DNA of 64,000 nucleotides from Rhodamnia argentea. Lineage: Eukaryota > Streptophyta > Magnoliopsida > Myrtales > Myrtaceae. Each line of letters begins with the position of its first letter. Position 1 is the first letter of the stretch. The position numbers were made by a program, and so were the translations under genes. The notes beneath the pieces are model-generated. The model was given only the letters and a program-made list of their open reading frames with translations. It ran no database searches and was not told where the DNA came from. The stretch covers positions 24,290,283-24,354,282 of the forward strand of contig NC_063156.1 of assembly GCF_020921035.1 (NCBI RefSeq). The letters run 5' to 3'. Shown piece after piece: positions 44,851 to 57,520 of the stretch.

Positions 44851-47800
44851 TTATACAATAGAGTCGCGGCTGAAGAAGTTCAAGTCATGATGGTAAATGT
44901 TGAGCTGCTTCACCCAGGAATGCGCCGCGTTGTGGAGGTGGGTGAACTTGAGATGCTCGTACGTGCCTGGTTTCGCCCAGAGGTCGCCTCGCATCTTGTA
45001 CGTAGCCAACCCAAACGGACTAATCGGAATTTGGTCAGAACCGACCCCCTTCAGTTTACTGTCCATGTAAAGAGGATGGCATTCATCGTCCTCATAAAAA
45101 TCATCAGTACAATCTGTGAAATCGCAGAAGAAACAGCACAACATCAGTGGTGGACATCGCACGCAGAAGCTAACAGTTTACCGAATCAACAGAGTTCTTA
45201 CCACTATATGATTCAGGAGGAAAAAAAAATGAGAACCATTTTTGTCACTAGAAATGCAAACATGACCCATTTCGATTTCGAAATGTCTACTAAAGCATCA
45301 CATTTATACAGGAGTCAATCAAAATTTTGTAAGGATGCTGCTAGTTAAGTGGACAATGCACGAGCCTTGGAGAACACCTGTTATTGTTTTCTTTATACAA
45401 TAAACCAAAGCAGAGATTGAATGAAATAGTCCATTACATCTTACGCACAATTTTCGGCAAATAAATAACGTTATAAATTTGTCCATCAGGCAAAAAAGCC
45501 ATGGTGAGTCGTGTACCTAGGAATGATGAGGACAATGTGTGATAAGTCAGAAAGCAAGTCAGCAAGTCCTTATTGTTGCTGCTGCTTGGAATATGGTAAA
45601 TTGGATACCTGTCAAGACAAAGCATTCATTTAAATTCCATAATCGAAATAACAGAAAAGGCTCGAATGACTAAACATTAGTTTGGAAAGAACATTCATGA
45701 CATCGAGCATTCCTTGGTTAAGGTACCATGATGAATCTGCATAAACTACCTATGATTGGCCAAGAATATGAAAAGAAATGCCGTGAAACTTACCAAGCTA
45801 CAGCCATCCAGCTTGCGGGAGATATATCCATGCTTCTAAGAGTTGTCAGTGCCTGATGATCTTTTGTTAATTCGGTTATCTGAGTCAGATAGTAGAACCA
45901 CAGTTTCAGTCAATGAACAAGATCTTGCACTGCTAAGTTATGACTAAACAACTCTTCTGCTCATCAACGAGGGATTGGAGGAAGCTGATATAAGAAAGTG
46001 TCTTCATCAACGTGACCAGTCAAAGAGGATCACCTTATTCGACAAAGGAATTCTCCAGTTAGGAGAACATGCCTCGAAGTACTCCAAGTAGATGGAGCCA
46101 TTATCCCTCATTGGCCATGAAACTGGCTGGTCCGAGCTCGAATCTTCGGAGATGCTATCCCAAGTCTTGCTCGAATTGTTGCTTAGGGACCTTGATAGCT
46201 TATCGCTGCCACTATCATCACTCCACGAGTCGCTTTCAAATTCCACTGCGACATTTCCCTCCGCTTTGGTCCTGCGACCGAATAAAGGAAACCCGAATAA
46301 ATCAAGTACTATAAGTAACCAACACGTTAGTATGCTGCAGCTAAAACAATATAACTGGATGAAATAGGACAAAAAAGGAGATAAAAAAAGGAAGGAAGAA
46401 TGAATGAAATGAGTAAAAAAAGAATCGGAAGTACCTGGTGGAAACAATGGAGCGGTTAGTGTAAATTTGGATTGCCGAGAGATAGGGCACATAATATTGC
46501 TTAACTGTCTGTCCATTACTTAACACAACTTTAGTACTGACACCAAATGCGCTCCATTCTTCGTAGCTGTGCCAAAGATCATGCAGCTCAAAGTATTCGA
46601 TCATTTCCTTACCAGCAGGTTGCCATAGATGGTTGATATCGTGAATGTGGCTCTGCAGGTATTTCACGTAAACTATGGTAAGGTGATGGTTGATGTCAAC
46701 AATGCATCTCTCTAGTATTTCATGATAACAAAATTCAGATAAACATGGACAATTAGCCAGACATTTTCAGGATCCCAACTTAACGAATACGAGTTACCAA
46801 GATGACTTTTTGAGTCCACATTGTGACTCTGAGAAAAAAAAAAACAGCAGCATCAATTCCCTGAGCCTGTTGGACTGAGGTTTTCTTTCCAAGTCCTAGA
46901 ATTTAAGAAGAGTCGAGGGCGAGATGGAAAGGTAACGCCCAGTAGCAGAATAGTTAAAAGCAAAGGCAGATCTTTCCGTTCTCCACGGGTGGTAGGATTA
47001 CCAATAACAGAAACATTGGTCTAAGCAAACAATGATCTGGTAAAAGGCAATTTCCCCATGCAGTCAACCAGATCACAATTAACAGTTATGACGGATCCTA
47101 CATCTGCCCAACAATGGCATGCAGACCAGCCTAAAACTTCGAAAGATGCTGAGAAGTTTTAAGATTTTCATATTGTGTCCTTGCACCTAAGAAACACATT
47201 CCTTTCCATCTAGAAGGGATTGTCACCTAATCATAAAGACTAAGATATTATGTTTCTAGATATGGAATGATTGAATCTCTTAAATGTAAATTCAGAGTAT
47301 GAAGAAGTCAAACATCAAAAGGAGCACTGAGTCAGAGAGAGAGAGCGCCATGAGTTTACACGTCATGTGTGTCTAACGTACGTTCGCCATAAGCGCTCCC
47401 CTTACCCACATCATTGTCATCGTCCAAGAAGTTGATTCTTACACAATGTTCTTGCATGACAATGTTGAAAATCGACCGGTAACGCATGCAATACCAAAAA
47501 GCATGAGATGATCATACAGATTGTAGCTTTCCCGAGGGTTGGACATGCTGATCTTACATGTTCTGCCTCGCAGGTCAGTCATAAATATGTGGATTTGGTA
47601 CTTATACATACACGTTGGATGAGTGACGTGTGTGCTTGAACTGAATTGTGTAACCGAATTCTTCCACATATCAATAATCTAATTTGCAGTGCGTAATAAT
47701 TCATACCAGCAGTGGATCTACTAAAATTGCTAAACCAAATTAAGCATTTTTAATATGCCAAAACCAATTTAGTTAAAAAAAAATTGCACATGATCCTTGC

Positions 47801-48836
47801 CAAACCAGTGTAACACTAGGCAAGTTCAATTAAAGGTGCTAAGACAATTAAATTAGGCATCTTGCAAGCATTTAATTAGGATAAAAAAATGGATCCGAAA
47901 GTTCTCTAAAAGTATCTACAATATATGCACTCATCACAGGCATAAGCAAACGAAGTCAGTGGAATTCTAGCCCTTCTCAAGTGGGGCATACATTGGTATG
48001 ACTACGAGATGCAGCAGAGCAGAGCACATAAACAACACTGAAATTTTTCCCAAGATAAGAGGGTAAAAATGTACCGAGAAAGGCCTTACCAAAAAAAAAA
48101 TGTACCGAGAAAGGAATATCCTCAGCACCTAGAGAATATTATCAACTAAAATTTAAGAAATGTAAGGACTTTCTCGGCCCAAAGAGGTCGACGCTAGGGA
48201 CCATGCAAGGCCCACTCTTTACCAGATTATCTATCCATCTCTTCTGACCTTGACACTTTGAATGTCCACATCATGAGCACATATCAATTTATTTTTTAAT
48301 CTTAATTGACCGCGATGATTGGATCAAGATTTGCAGATACAGTAACTTTATCTTGTATCTAATTCCACATTAGATTAATCAAACGGGGGTTAATTGCTAA
48401 ATAGACTGAATTTCGCCAGATTCACCAGCTAAAATCCCAACAACCTTCTACGATTTCATGAACCCAGAAGAGTTCATCATCTTTGCAGCCAAAATGAAGG
48501 CAAAATTTGAGAAAAAAGAAACAGGAAGATCTGATTTCATCCAAATATCAGCAGATGAGAAGATTAGGGAGGAACAAAAAGGAAAAGAAAAGAACGCTCG
48601 TTTCAGAGGGATACCCACGTTCAGAAAAGAAAAATCAAGCAAAAGAATCAGAAACAGGGAAAAACAGAGACTGTTCTCGTCAGAATCATAACTAAACACG
48701 GCAAAAGAAGGGGGGGGGAAGGGGGGCGAGGGAACTGAAAAATTACCCGGGAAGCTGTTCTTGAAGGAACGATTGGCGTGACCGAGTCAAGAAAGCATTG
48801 CAGATTACGCTGACTACAACCTCTTGAAAACGCCAT
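44851..48836 (-). CDS. DUF789 family protein
   Basis: Six exons on the minus strand (48836-48747, 46652-46435, 46271-46034, 45879-45794, 45608-45517, 45113-44851) join in frame to 328 aa. The order of conserved blocks matches plant DUF789 proteins: N-terminal NLQCFLDSVTPIVPSR, then YFELHDLWHSYEEWSAFG, VKQYYVPYLSAIQIY, an acidic Ser-rich linker (SDSWSDDSGSDKLS), YLEYFEACSPNWRIPLSNK, SPASWMAVAWYPIYHIP, FLTYHTLSS, and C-terminal PFGLATYKMRGDLW. The function of DUF789 is not known. Intron 1 is about 2.1 kb. Each exon junction was fixed by GT-AG borders and phase. I see no truncation. Confidence 0.9.
48709..48735. other. G-run tract at the start of DUF789 intron 1
   Basis: Plus-strand 'agggggggggaaggggggcg' sits ~12-37 bases inside intron 1 (the transcript sees the C-rich complement right after the donor). 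On the plus strand it fits a G-quadruplex pattern. The effect is unknown. Confidence 0.5.
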
Positions 48837-50375
48837 CGAAGCTTCCGAATCTAAGTCCCCCCCTCAAACGCCCAACACGAAGACCGAAGGCGGTCACTCC
48901 GACGGAACTCGACAGAGGCAAAAGCAGGAGCTGAGAGAATCAGAGGAACTGACGACTTCGACACGCACCCAAATGACTTTTCACCATCGTGCTGGTCCCG
49001 AAAAAGGCATGTGCTTCAACAAGCTAGAAAATAAAGGAAAGGGATACCTTCCATATTTGCAGAAGCACAAAAAGTCATGCTATCCGAAAACAGGGGCACC
49101 CCGAAGAGGGAAATTAAAGAAGATATCGGGAATCAAGGAGGGGGCCGAGGATCACAGAAAGACGCACACTTCATCTACAGAATGTCGAGAGGAGCCGTGA
49201 ATAATCCCCCCCACGCAGAGTCCTATAAATACAGAGCCATCGCAAGCATCAATGATGTGTCTCGTAATGGGGAGCGATAACACATATCTGAATTTATTAA
49301 TCGCCCGGATCAGTTAATGGAAGCAGAGGAGGGAGCTGAAGTGAAACGCTTTGATGCTGACTAAGCACATAGGGAGAGAGAGAGAGAGAGAGATGAATCT
49401 ACGAGAAACGGATGAGGGGAAAAAAGCGGTGGGCTTTTCAAGGCTTTGGATTTTATAAAAATCGGATCTTTGGTTACGTTATGCGTGCTCTCTGCATATT
49501 TATGCAGCGAATTGAGGGAGAAAGTGAGATAAAGGAGAAGAGAACGGTGTCGGAGCCGTGAGAGTTCGCTTCGCCGCGTGTTGCGGGAGGCAGTGTGAGC
49601 CCCCCAGAGGAGAAAGAGCTTTCTTTCGTCGTATCTCTTTTTTTTTTCTTTCTTTTTTGTCGGCGTCATGTCTGTTTTTTGGGTTTCGATATTAGTGCTC
49701 TCAAAGGGGTTTTTCAGCAAAAACCAGACCGCTAACTCGTGACCCAAGAAAAAAAAAAACAAAACTTTTGCACGAGGACAATTTTGGTCGCATTAGCGTC
49801 AAAAACGACGTGGTCCTGCTCGTTCTCAAAGAGAGACCAATGTCGTTTGATGCGACTTCGGGTTTATCCTCGATGCCATTCCGGTGCAGCGTTTGAGAGT
49901 TGGGGTCAAATCGTCGGGGGGGAAAGTTGACGCCTTTTCCCTTTTGTGGAAAAACCCTACTGTGTGATAAAAGCCGTGGTGGTAAACACCGGCTTCTTCA
50001 AATCGAGATGGCATAGCTTGTTTGATACAAAATCATCTGCTTTGTCATCGGATGTGTCGTCTGTCTATCGGAGGTTTCTTGAGTGCTATCGTTTTCTCAT
50101 GTCAAATACGGATCCGATCGATAGTTTGAGAACCCTCTCGATTCCGAGTATTAGACCCCGATAATCGATTGACGGACTCGAAAAAGAACCTCACAAGAAA
50201 AGCTCCGTCCGACTAAAGTCATGTGTAGCCCGAAATCGAGCATTCGATTTTTCTAGGAACCGGTTATGGTAATTAAATTAAACTTGACGAATGAGTCTTT
50301 TTTTTTTTCTGTGTCGAACCGAGGTGATGAGTTGACTCGTTATATAATCGAGCAGTTCAAAACCTAATACCGTAT
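48837..50375. other. Upstream region of the DUF789 gene
   Basis: Contains probable leader and promoter sequence of the minus-strand gene, an AG microsatellite (about 49374-49394) and T-rich tracts. The minus-strand frame at 49361-49762 includes a Ser-Leu repeat that is just the translated AG run. No supported gene. Confidence 0.4.
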
Positions 50376-50940
50376 AAAGATTACTCTACAGAAAAAGTGA
50401 TTTATGAAATCATGAGACAAACAATCTCAACCAAAAAAGATCATGGGTGTACTTTGTAAAACCGGTCCTCAATATTTCCTACTTTATGAAATCACTTGAC
50501 AAACAATCTCCAATAAAATAAGATCGCAAGTGTGCTTCGTAAAAGCGATCTCAAAACCGAATCGTATATGAATATTCGGGAAAAATTCATCACGATCAAT
50601 TTTCCTAAATTAATTTCTCAAAAGGAAAACTTCCCGCTTTTTGAAATCACGTGTTAGATAATCTCGATAGAATAAGATCGCACGTGCACTTTGTAAAATC
50701 GATCTTAAAATAGGATCGCGTATGAATATTCGAGGAAAAGTCATCACGTCAATTTTCATAAACTAATCTTTCGAATGGAATATTTCCGAATGAAATCACG
50801 TGACAAACAACCTCAATGAAATAAGATCGCACGTGTGCTTTGTAAAATCGAAGTTTATACCGAACCGTATATGAATATTCGAGGAAAAGTCGTCACGTCA
50901 TTTTTTGTAAACTAATTTCTCTAAAAAAAAAGGATATTTC
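50376..50940. repeat. Tandem array, ~150-bp unit, with CACGTG motifs
   Basis: Units are marked by 'gaaatcac(g/t)tg' at 50406 (diverged), 50488, 50643 and 50792. The spacing is 82 (a partial unit), 155 and 149 bases. Each full unit carries 'aataagatcgca', 'cttygtaaaa' and 'atgaatattcg' followed by 'gaaaa...tcatcacg'. CACGTG (G-box core) appears at the unit start and again in 'gcacgtg'. No ORF. Confidence 0.75.
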
Positions 50941-52640
50941 CCCTTTGGCTTGCGCACGAGGGTAATTTTGTCAATTCACTTTCCTATTTGGCCCTATCCC
51001 CGTAATCGAGACGCACGTGTCGAATTCACTTGCCTCTTCGTTCTCCCTCGTGGAGTCACGTGGCCTCTCCTTTGGAACCATCTTCCCCCCAACTTCGGCA
51101 GTTCGCGCTCCCGATTTTCTTTTCTTTTAGTTTTTTTTTTTTTGGACAGCGACAGCACGAGAAGTGGTCGAACCATCGAGGGCCAACGATGGATTAAAGT
51201 TGCGTTTGTTTCGTCTCATGATTGGATGAGACATGCTTTTTATCTTATTACAATTTAATTTTGTATGCGGGCCTGAAAAAATATTTCGGATATCAATCCA
51301 AACTCCTAATTAGGGTCCATTTGTCGTAAGGAAAAGTATCTTAGGAAAATTATTTCACGACTTTATGATATTTGAATAACGGGGTAACTCCCTCTTTAAT
51401 AATAAAAAAAATCACTTTTTCTAAATCACTAAACAATAAAAGTAAATATTTTTCTCGAAATACGATTTCTTTGGAATATATTTTCCTTGATAACCAAGTT
51501 TTGTTGGGGATCCTGTTTAAATCCATATTTTATTGATAGTTTAGGTTTGGGTCATACTCTTACATCTAATCTTTTTCTATTGCAATTAAGAACTGTAATA
51601 TAGAGGTGAGAGCCGTTAATTATATTTGAACCTCTCTCGGATGTAATCCTTGTTTAGAATCAACATTGTGTCTTGATTTCTCTTTCTCGCTTTTACTCTA
51701 TGCGTTGTTGTGTTCGGGCGTATAATTTCAACAGTTTTCGGTGAAACAATTCATTCGTTAAATTGGAAATTTACTCTTTACGTACATCGGTTTAACGCCT
51801 TCATTTCTCGCGCTACCATGTGGTTTTTCGTGATTTCTATTTTTTTTTTTAGAGGGACAAATTGGTCTAAAGAAGTTTGGTATATGATCTTCGATTCTAA
51901 AAAAAAAAATAGAACTGAATTTAAATTTTCGTACACAAAACGACTCGATGAATAGCTTAATTAATTGATGAAAAGAAATTCGAACTTTTTTTCTATTTTT
52001 TTAACAAATGCCCTTAGTTTCGTCCACAAAAAGTTCTTCTCTTTTTTTGTTTACATATATGTGGAAAGGAGACATGCAATAAATTGAGAACAATGACAGC
52101 CATTGAGAGGTTCTCGCTTAACGCCACGTCATCGTTCCGAGATAAAGAACACAAAGACCTTCCAAATCACAGGTATACCGAAAATAACTATTTAAAATAT
52201 TTCGTAAAACCACATTTTCACTAACTATTTTATGGATTGACGAAAGGAAACCGAAATCATCGACGAAATTTGAAACTATTTTCATAAGATAATACATGAC
52301 ATAGAAAATATTCAAATTCTATGACAGGATGAGATACTTTCAAATGAGGGTATAGTAGTAATTATGGGGCGGATATCCAAACTCGAAAATTGATTTTATA
52401 TTTCGCATCGGATATCGACCACACACACATATATGGTGTAGCCCAATCCGCCTTTTCAACGGCTAACAAAGGATTCGTGTGTGGCCAAACAGATCAACGG
52501 TTGGGATGGTTTCGCAACGGAACGAGAATACGTGTGCGGAGCAGAGGATACCTCGTCCCATATTAGGATATGATAAGGGCCTTCCTTGCTCATGAGTCCT
52601 AACCTCTTTCCCTTGGGCTTTGATACGGTTTTATTTTGGG
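50941..52640. other. Intergenic, nothing identified
   Basis: AT-rich, with T-runs and short frames. No family match, RNA gene or structured repeat was recognised. Confidence 0.4.
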
Positions 52641-53405
52641 ATACAAAGTCCTAAAATTTATCATGAAAATGCGATTGACTCCTAAACTTACAAAATGTAC
52701 AATTTAGTCTTAGAACTTGTTAAATAGGTGCAATCGAGTTCTTCCGTTAATTTTGTCAAACGCAACTAATAGAAAATGCTGACGTGACTTTTTAGAAAAT
52801 TTTCTCTCCTATGTGATTTTGATGCGGCTAAAATGACATTTTAGCCCAAATATGATCTTTAATATATTTTTCATTTGAATTTAATTAAAAATAAGTTAAA
52901 TTTTAAAAAAATAAGAAGAAATAGAAGCAATAGCATCTAGAATCAAGCGGTGAGAAGGAGCCCTTGCCGCCCCTACCCACCACTATCGGGAAGGGCTGGC
53001 AATGGTGGGAATATGGTTAATGGGGGGGTCGACGACCGTCACCTACCGAGGGTGAGGGCCACCAGTCCGGCGACCCCCGCCGACTAGTTCCCCACCACCT
53101 CAATGCCGATGCTTCTTCTTCTTTTAATTTTTAGCTCATTTTTTATTTAATTTAAATAAAAATATATTAAAAATTAAATTTAGATCAAAATGACATCGTT
53201 TTAATCACGTCATCTCAACATAGGAGAGAAAAAATATTTTAAAAAATCCATGTCATCATTTTTTGTTAGCCAAATTTGATTGAGTTAACGGAAGGACTCG
53301 TTTGCCCTTATTTGACAAGTTTTAGGACTTAATTATACTTTTTGCAAGTTTTAGGACTCAATGGCACTTTCACGATAAGATTTGGGACTTTTAGTGAACA
53401 TATCC
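52640..53405. repeat. Large foldback MITE, family B-related copy 6
   Basis: The left arm ('caaagtcctaaaatttatca', 'gactcctaaacttacaaaat') pairs with the right arm ('caagttttaggactcaatgg', 'gataagatttgggactttta'). An inner pair is 'gttaattttgtcaaacgc'/'gccaaatttgattgagttaa'. The ~430-base centre is GC-rich ('accgagggtgagggcc'). No ORF of note. It is longer than copy 5 and diverged from it. Confidence 0.6.
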
Positions 53406-56400
53406 TGTTTTCTTTTTTGTATTGTGGTGTCCACTTCAAACTATGACCGTTTGTATTGATTAGAAAACTGAATGAACGAAAAATATTTTCATCGTTCACG
53501 AAAATTGTTAGACGTAAATTGTTATCGATATTTTTTTTTCATGAAAATAGGATGGACTTCTTCTTCTCACGTCCCATGGCGTCCCACTTGCATTGACTGT
53601 TGAGAGAGAAGAAAGGGTGAACAGAGAGAGAGAGAGAGAGAGCAACAATTCGCAGGGTATCCCCTTACTTTGAGTGGCACATCCTATGCAAACCCAAGAA
53701 GAAGACGACGAAGACGGCAACAAGAAAAGAAGCAACATGACAAGAGAGAGCACGCGCAGTACACAGCAATAAACAATAAAAAAAAAAAAAAAACAGCATG
53801 AAGTGTTGTTTCGCTAACTAACAATTTCCTCAAAACTGTTTTTTAACATGCCCACATTCAAAGTACTGAAATGAATCGTCGTCTGAGGAAGATTTCCTGA
53901 AAGCATTCGTACTAAAGCATTTCAGAAAACCGGAGGGACAAAACAATGATTGCAGAACAAAGAATGAGCAGACAGCTTGAGATTTTTTTGTGGTTTTTTC
54001 CCAATACGAAATATGTGCATTTCGAAGTGCACACCCCAAATTTACCATTCTAGCCTCTAGATTTCGCAATTTGATTTCACTTGGTGAAGGAGTCGAGGGG
54101 CAAGCACGACTTCTTCCATTTTGCGGTTACGCTCGCAATCGTAAATGTGTTTGGCCAACTGCAACACTTCACTGAAACCGTTTCATGTAGAGAGAAATTG
54201 GGAGACAGATTATGTGTCGATTTATAATTGCACCCGTTAAACGTTCCGACCTTACATTTGTATGTAAAACAAACAAAGTGGTGCCTTCTTTCTACTTCCA
54301 CGGCGTGGGCCAATACATTAGTGAAAGGTTTTTCTAGTATTTCAAAAGAATACAATAGGCTAAGGGGGATGGACCCTACTATACTCATGTGTGGGTGCAC
54401 AAATAATTACGTGATCGCGGATCAAAATTTGCACTAATTAATGATTTTTTAATTTTTAAATTTAATAAATATAATAATTAACTGTCGTATCTTAGCGAAA
54501 CAATGCGACTGTTCACAAAAGGAGTTAGAGTTACATTTTATTTCCAATTTTTATTTTGCCTAATAGTTATTAGGCACTCTTACAACCTTTGAAAGATTGC
54601 AATTTTCAAACATGACAGTTTTTGGAAATGAAGAGTTTCATCCGAATTAACTATTTTGTGGACATGAAGAGTTGTGTTTGAATTTACAATTTTCAAATAC
54701 GAAGAGTTGCATTCTTTTCAATCTTGAAAAGTTATTTTTTTTTTAATAACATGTCTATTCAAAAAAGTATTCGTTACAATTTCTGTTTAATTTATCACTA
54801 ATTTCAACTTCCATTTTTATTTCCTTCAAAAGAAATACAACCATTGTTTTTAATTGTTTCCCTTTGAGAGTTCTTGAAAAAAATATTAAAATCGATATTT
54901 GATTTGTTGTGTTTTTGAGGATTTTTTCCACTAACCACTAGTAGCGTTGTAGGACAAATAATTCCTTAAAGAAAGCGAATTCATGCCTCAAAGTCCAATT
55001 CTCTTTCTTCCCACTCATTCACTAAATTTTTCTACAAAATTAGTTAACAACATCTCCGTATAGTTTATGGTGCGTGCTATTTTCGCTCTCTTATTGGCTT
55101 CTGACACCCTTTTTTACATTGAATTGACTAAATTATCACTAATGGGTCCCATTCTTGATTCAAAATTTTTTTGTCCTTACCTTTTTTTCTTCCTTTTCTT
55201 TTGTTTCAATTTTGCTAGAGATGAAACTATCGTACTCCTTTCAAACAACATTTATTGAGGTTAAATTTGGGGTCCACTCTTGATTTAAGACTAATGCTTG
55301 CCTTCTTTTTTTGGTTGTTTGCTTTTCTTTTGCCGTTTGGAACTAATTATTGTGTTTCTGACCAAAAAAAAAAAAATCTAATTATTTCTTAGTGAGTTGT
55401 ACATTTTTTTACTAGGAAACTATTATTCAAAAAATAACTTAAGGACAACTGAGAAGATAATCTTTGAGTAAATTGTGTATAATGCATACATAAACCACAA
55501 TATTCAATCTTTGACTAAATTCTCATAAATTTGTACCAAAAGCCGAAGTCGAAAAATTCACGATCATGAGGATAAACTAGGGAAAAGAAGTAAACAATTT
55601 GTAGATAAAATTGACATTTCTCTACTATGATATAGGATTAGTGCTTGCTCAAGTTACAATAATGAAGAATAAGTTGGGAGAAAAAAAAACAAAAAGGAAA
55701 CATTGAAATGTAACGGGCGTGGAGGAATCAGTAGATAAAAATTGTTTGGAAGAGATGCGGGTAAAATTTTCTTTTAGTAAAACTGAGAAAAAAAGAAGAA
55801 GAAAAAAAAGGTAAGAAATTGTTATGGCTTACATGAAAAATGTAATGAAATTAAAACTGAGAAGATAATGAGACATGGTAAGTTGGTATAGTGATGAGTG
55901 TAATGGAATATTTGTATTGTGAAATTAGTAAAAGAAATGACAAATATAAATGTAGTTTTATGGATTAACCAGATAGAAAAATAAACAATAAATTGAAGAA
56001 ACTTGAGGTTATTTGGGTAAGTTAACAAGAAAAAAGGTGTGTATTAACCAAAACGGAAGCGGAAATAGCGCCACCCTAGTTTATTTAGTAATTATTGCCT
56101 TATTTTTTGAACATAACAATCTCGCTTATCTTCTAGGCGAACTCGGCACGCCCCTTCCGAACCAGGCTTGAATCAATTTGATCGAGCATCTCACTTAAGC
56201 ACGTCGATAACGGTAGTCATACATGTATACGTGTTTTTAGTAGCCGTATATATTTTTTTTCTATCAGAAAATGACAAGAGATTATGAGTATTGCGTGCGA
56301 AGGAAATAGTGAGAAAAGGCAAGAGAATAACGACTCTGTTTGTTTTGCAAAAAATGAATGATCTAAAAAATAATCTTCTAAAAAAGATCGCTTGTGCGGA

Positions 56401-57249
56401 TTAAAATAATTAGTCGATGAAAAATATTTACATCATCGACACTCATTTATATCTAAATATTTTCGTGGACGGCAAAAATATCTTACATTTATTCATTTTT
56501 ATAAATAATATAAGTAATCATTTACAAAAAAAATATTTTCTAATTCATTCGTTCTTCGCAAAAACAAAAGGAGTGTAACATTGACAATTCAACTACGCTT
56601 CACTTTTGATCATGTGTTTAGCTGTCTATCCAGACTTCTTTTCATCTCGACCTTGGCCTTGTCATAGTCATGGGTCATCGTATATGGATGAGAATTTATT
56701 AGTAGGGCCACGACGTACACGTTTTGAACGTGAGGATAATTCCGAAAATCAAATTGCATTCGATGAAACCGGCCAAAAAAGTGTGGATAAACCGATCTAA
56801 CACGGCCAAAAATATGATTTGCATTGATGAAACTTTGCCAGAAAGGAACCGCATTGTAAGTCCGGTCGATACACGATTACACGGCCGATCTAGCACCACA
56901 ACAATTTGATCCAATCATACGAATCTTAGTAAAGGCACGCGAATATTAATTGATATCTCGAGATTTTTCTCTCTTGATGTGGCATTTGTACGTCGCAAAC
57001 TTCTTCCATGCGAAACATTGCGTCCTCGTCAATATGGGCCATGTCAGCCGGTGAAAGGTCACTGTTTGGTGTGTAGGTCTTGCAGCCGCTGTTACCTTAA
57101 GTCTTAAGAGGCCTGTTAGGAATCAAATCTCGCCTGAGCCCTTCTAATTTCGAAAACTGCTCTCCACCCTCCTCAAATCAGGGTTTGGTGAGAGTCCGGT
57201 CTGTCCTCAAACCGTTCATTACCACAAAAGTGAATCCCTTTTGGGATGA
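53406..57249. other. Intergenic, no supported gene
   Basis: Nearly 4 kb of AT-rich DNA with a GA microsatellite (53623-53642) and poly-A/T tracts. Short frames on both strands show no recognisable domain. It may hold unannotated decayed elements that I cannot resolve by eye. Confidence 0.4.
53623..53642. repeat. (GA)n microsatellite
   Basis: A perfect run of about ten GA units. Confidence 0.9.
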
Positions 57250-57520
57250 GATCATGTCATTGAGTTTTTAATTTGTGCAATGTAGCCCCTCAATTTTGAT
57301 TCAACGTGTAACGTTGTTCTTAAACTTTTAATTAATTCAATGTGATCTTTGAACTATTAATAAATCCTCAATGTAGTCCACAAATTAAATGAGTATGTTT
57401 AAAAGTTCACGGATAATATTGCATATTGTATCAAAGTTCGGGGACCAAATTAAACAAATCAAAAGTTTAGAGACGATATTGCATATTAGACCAAAGTTTG
57501 AGTACAATTTCAATCATTTT
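57250..57520. repeat. Foldback MITE, family A copy 4
   Basis: It carries 'atttgtgcaatgtagcccct', 'ttaattcaatgtgatctttg' and, inverted, 'gacgatattgcatattagac' and 'ggggaccaaattaaacaaat'. Centre near 57380. Shorter and more diverged than copies 2 and 3. Confidence 0.6.

Noticed and set aside
49361-49762. 133-codon minus-strand frame with a Ser-Leu repeat
   Set aside because: The repeat is the translated AG microsatellite, and the rest has no family similarity; it lies in the upstream region of the DUF789 gene.
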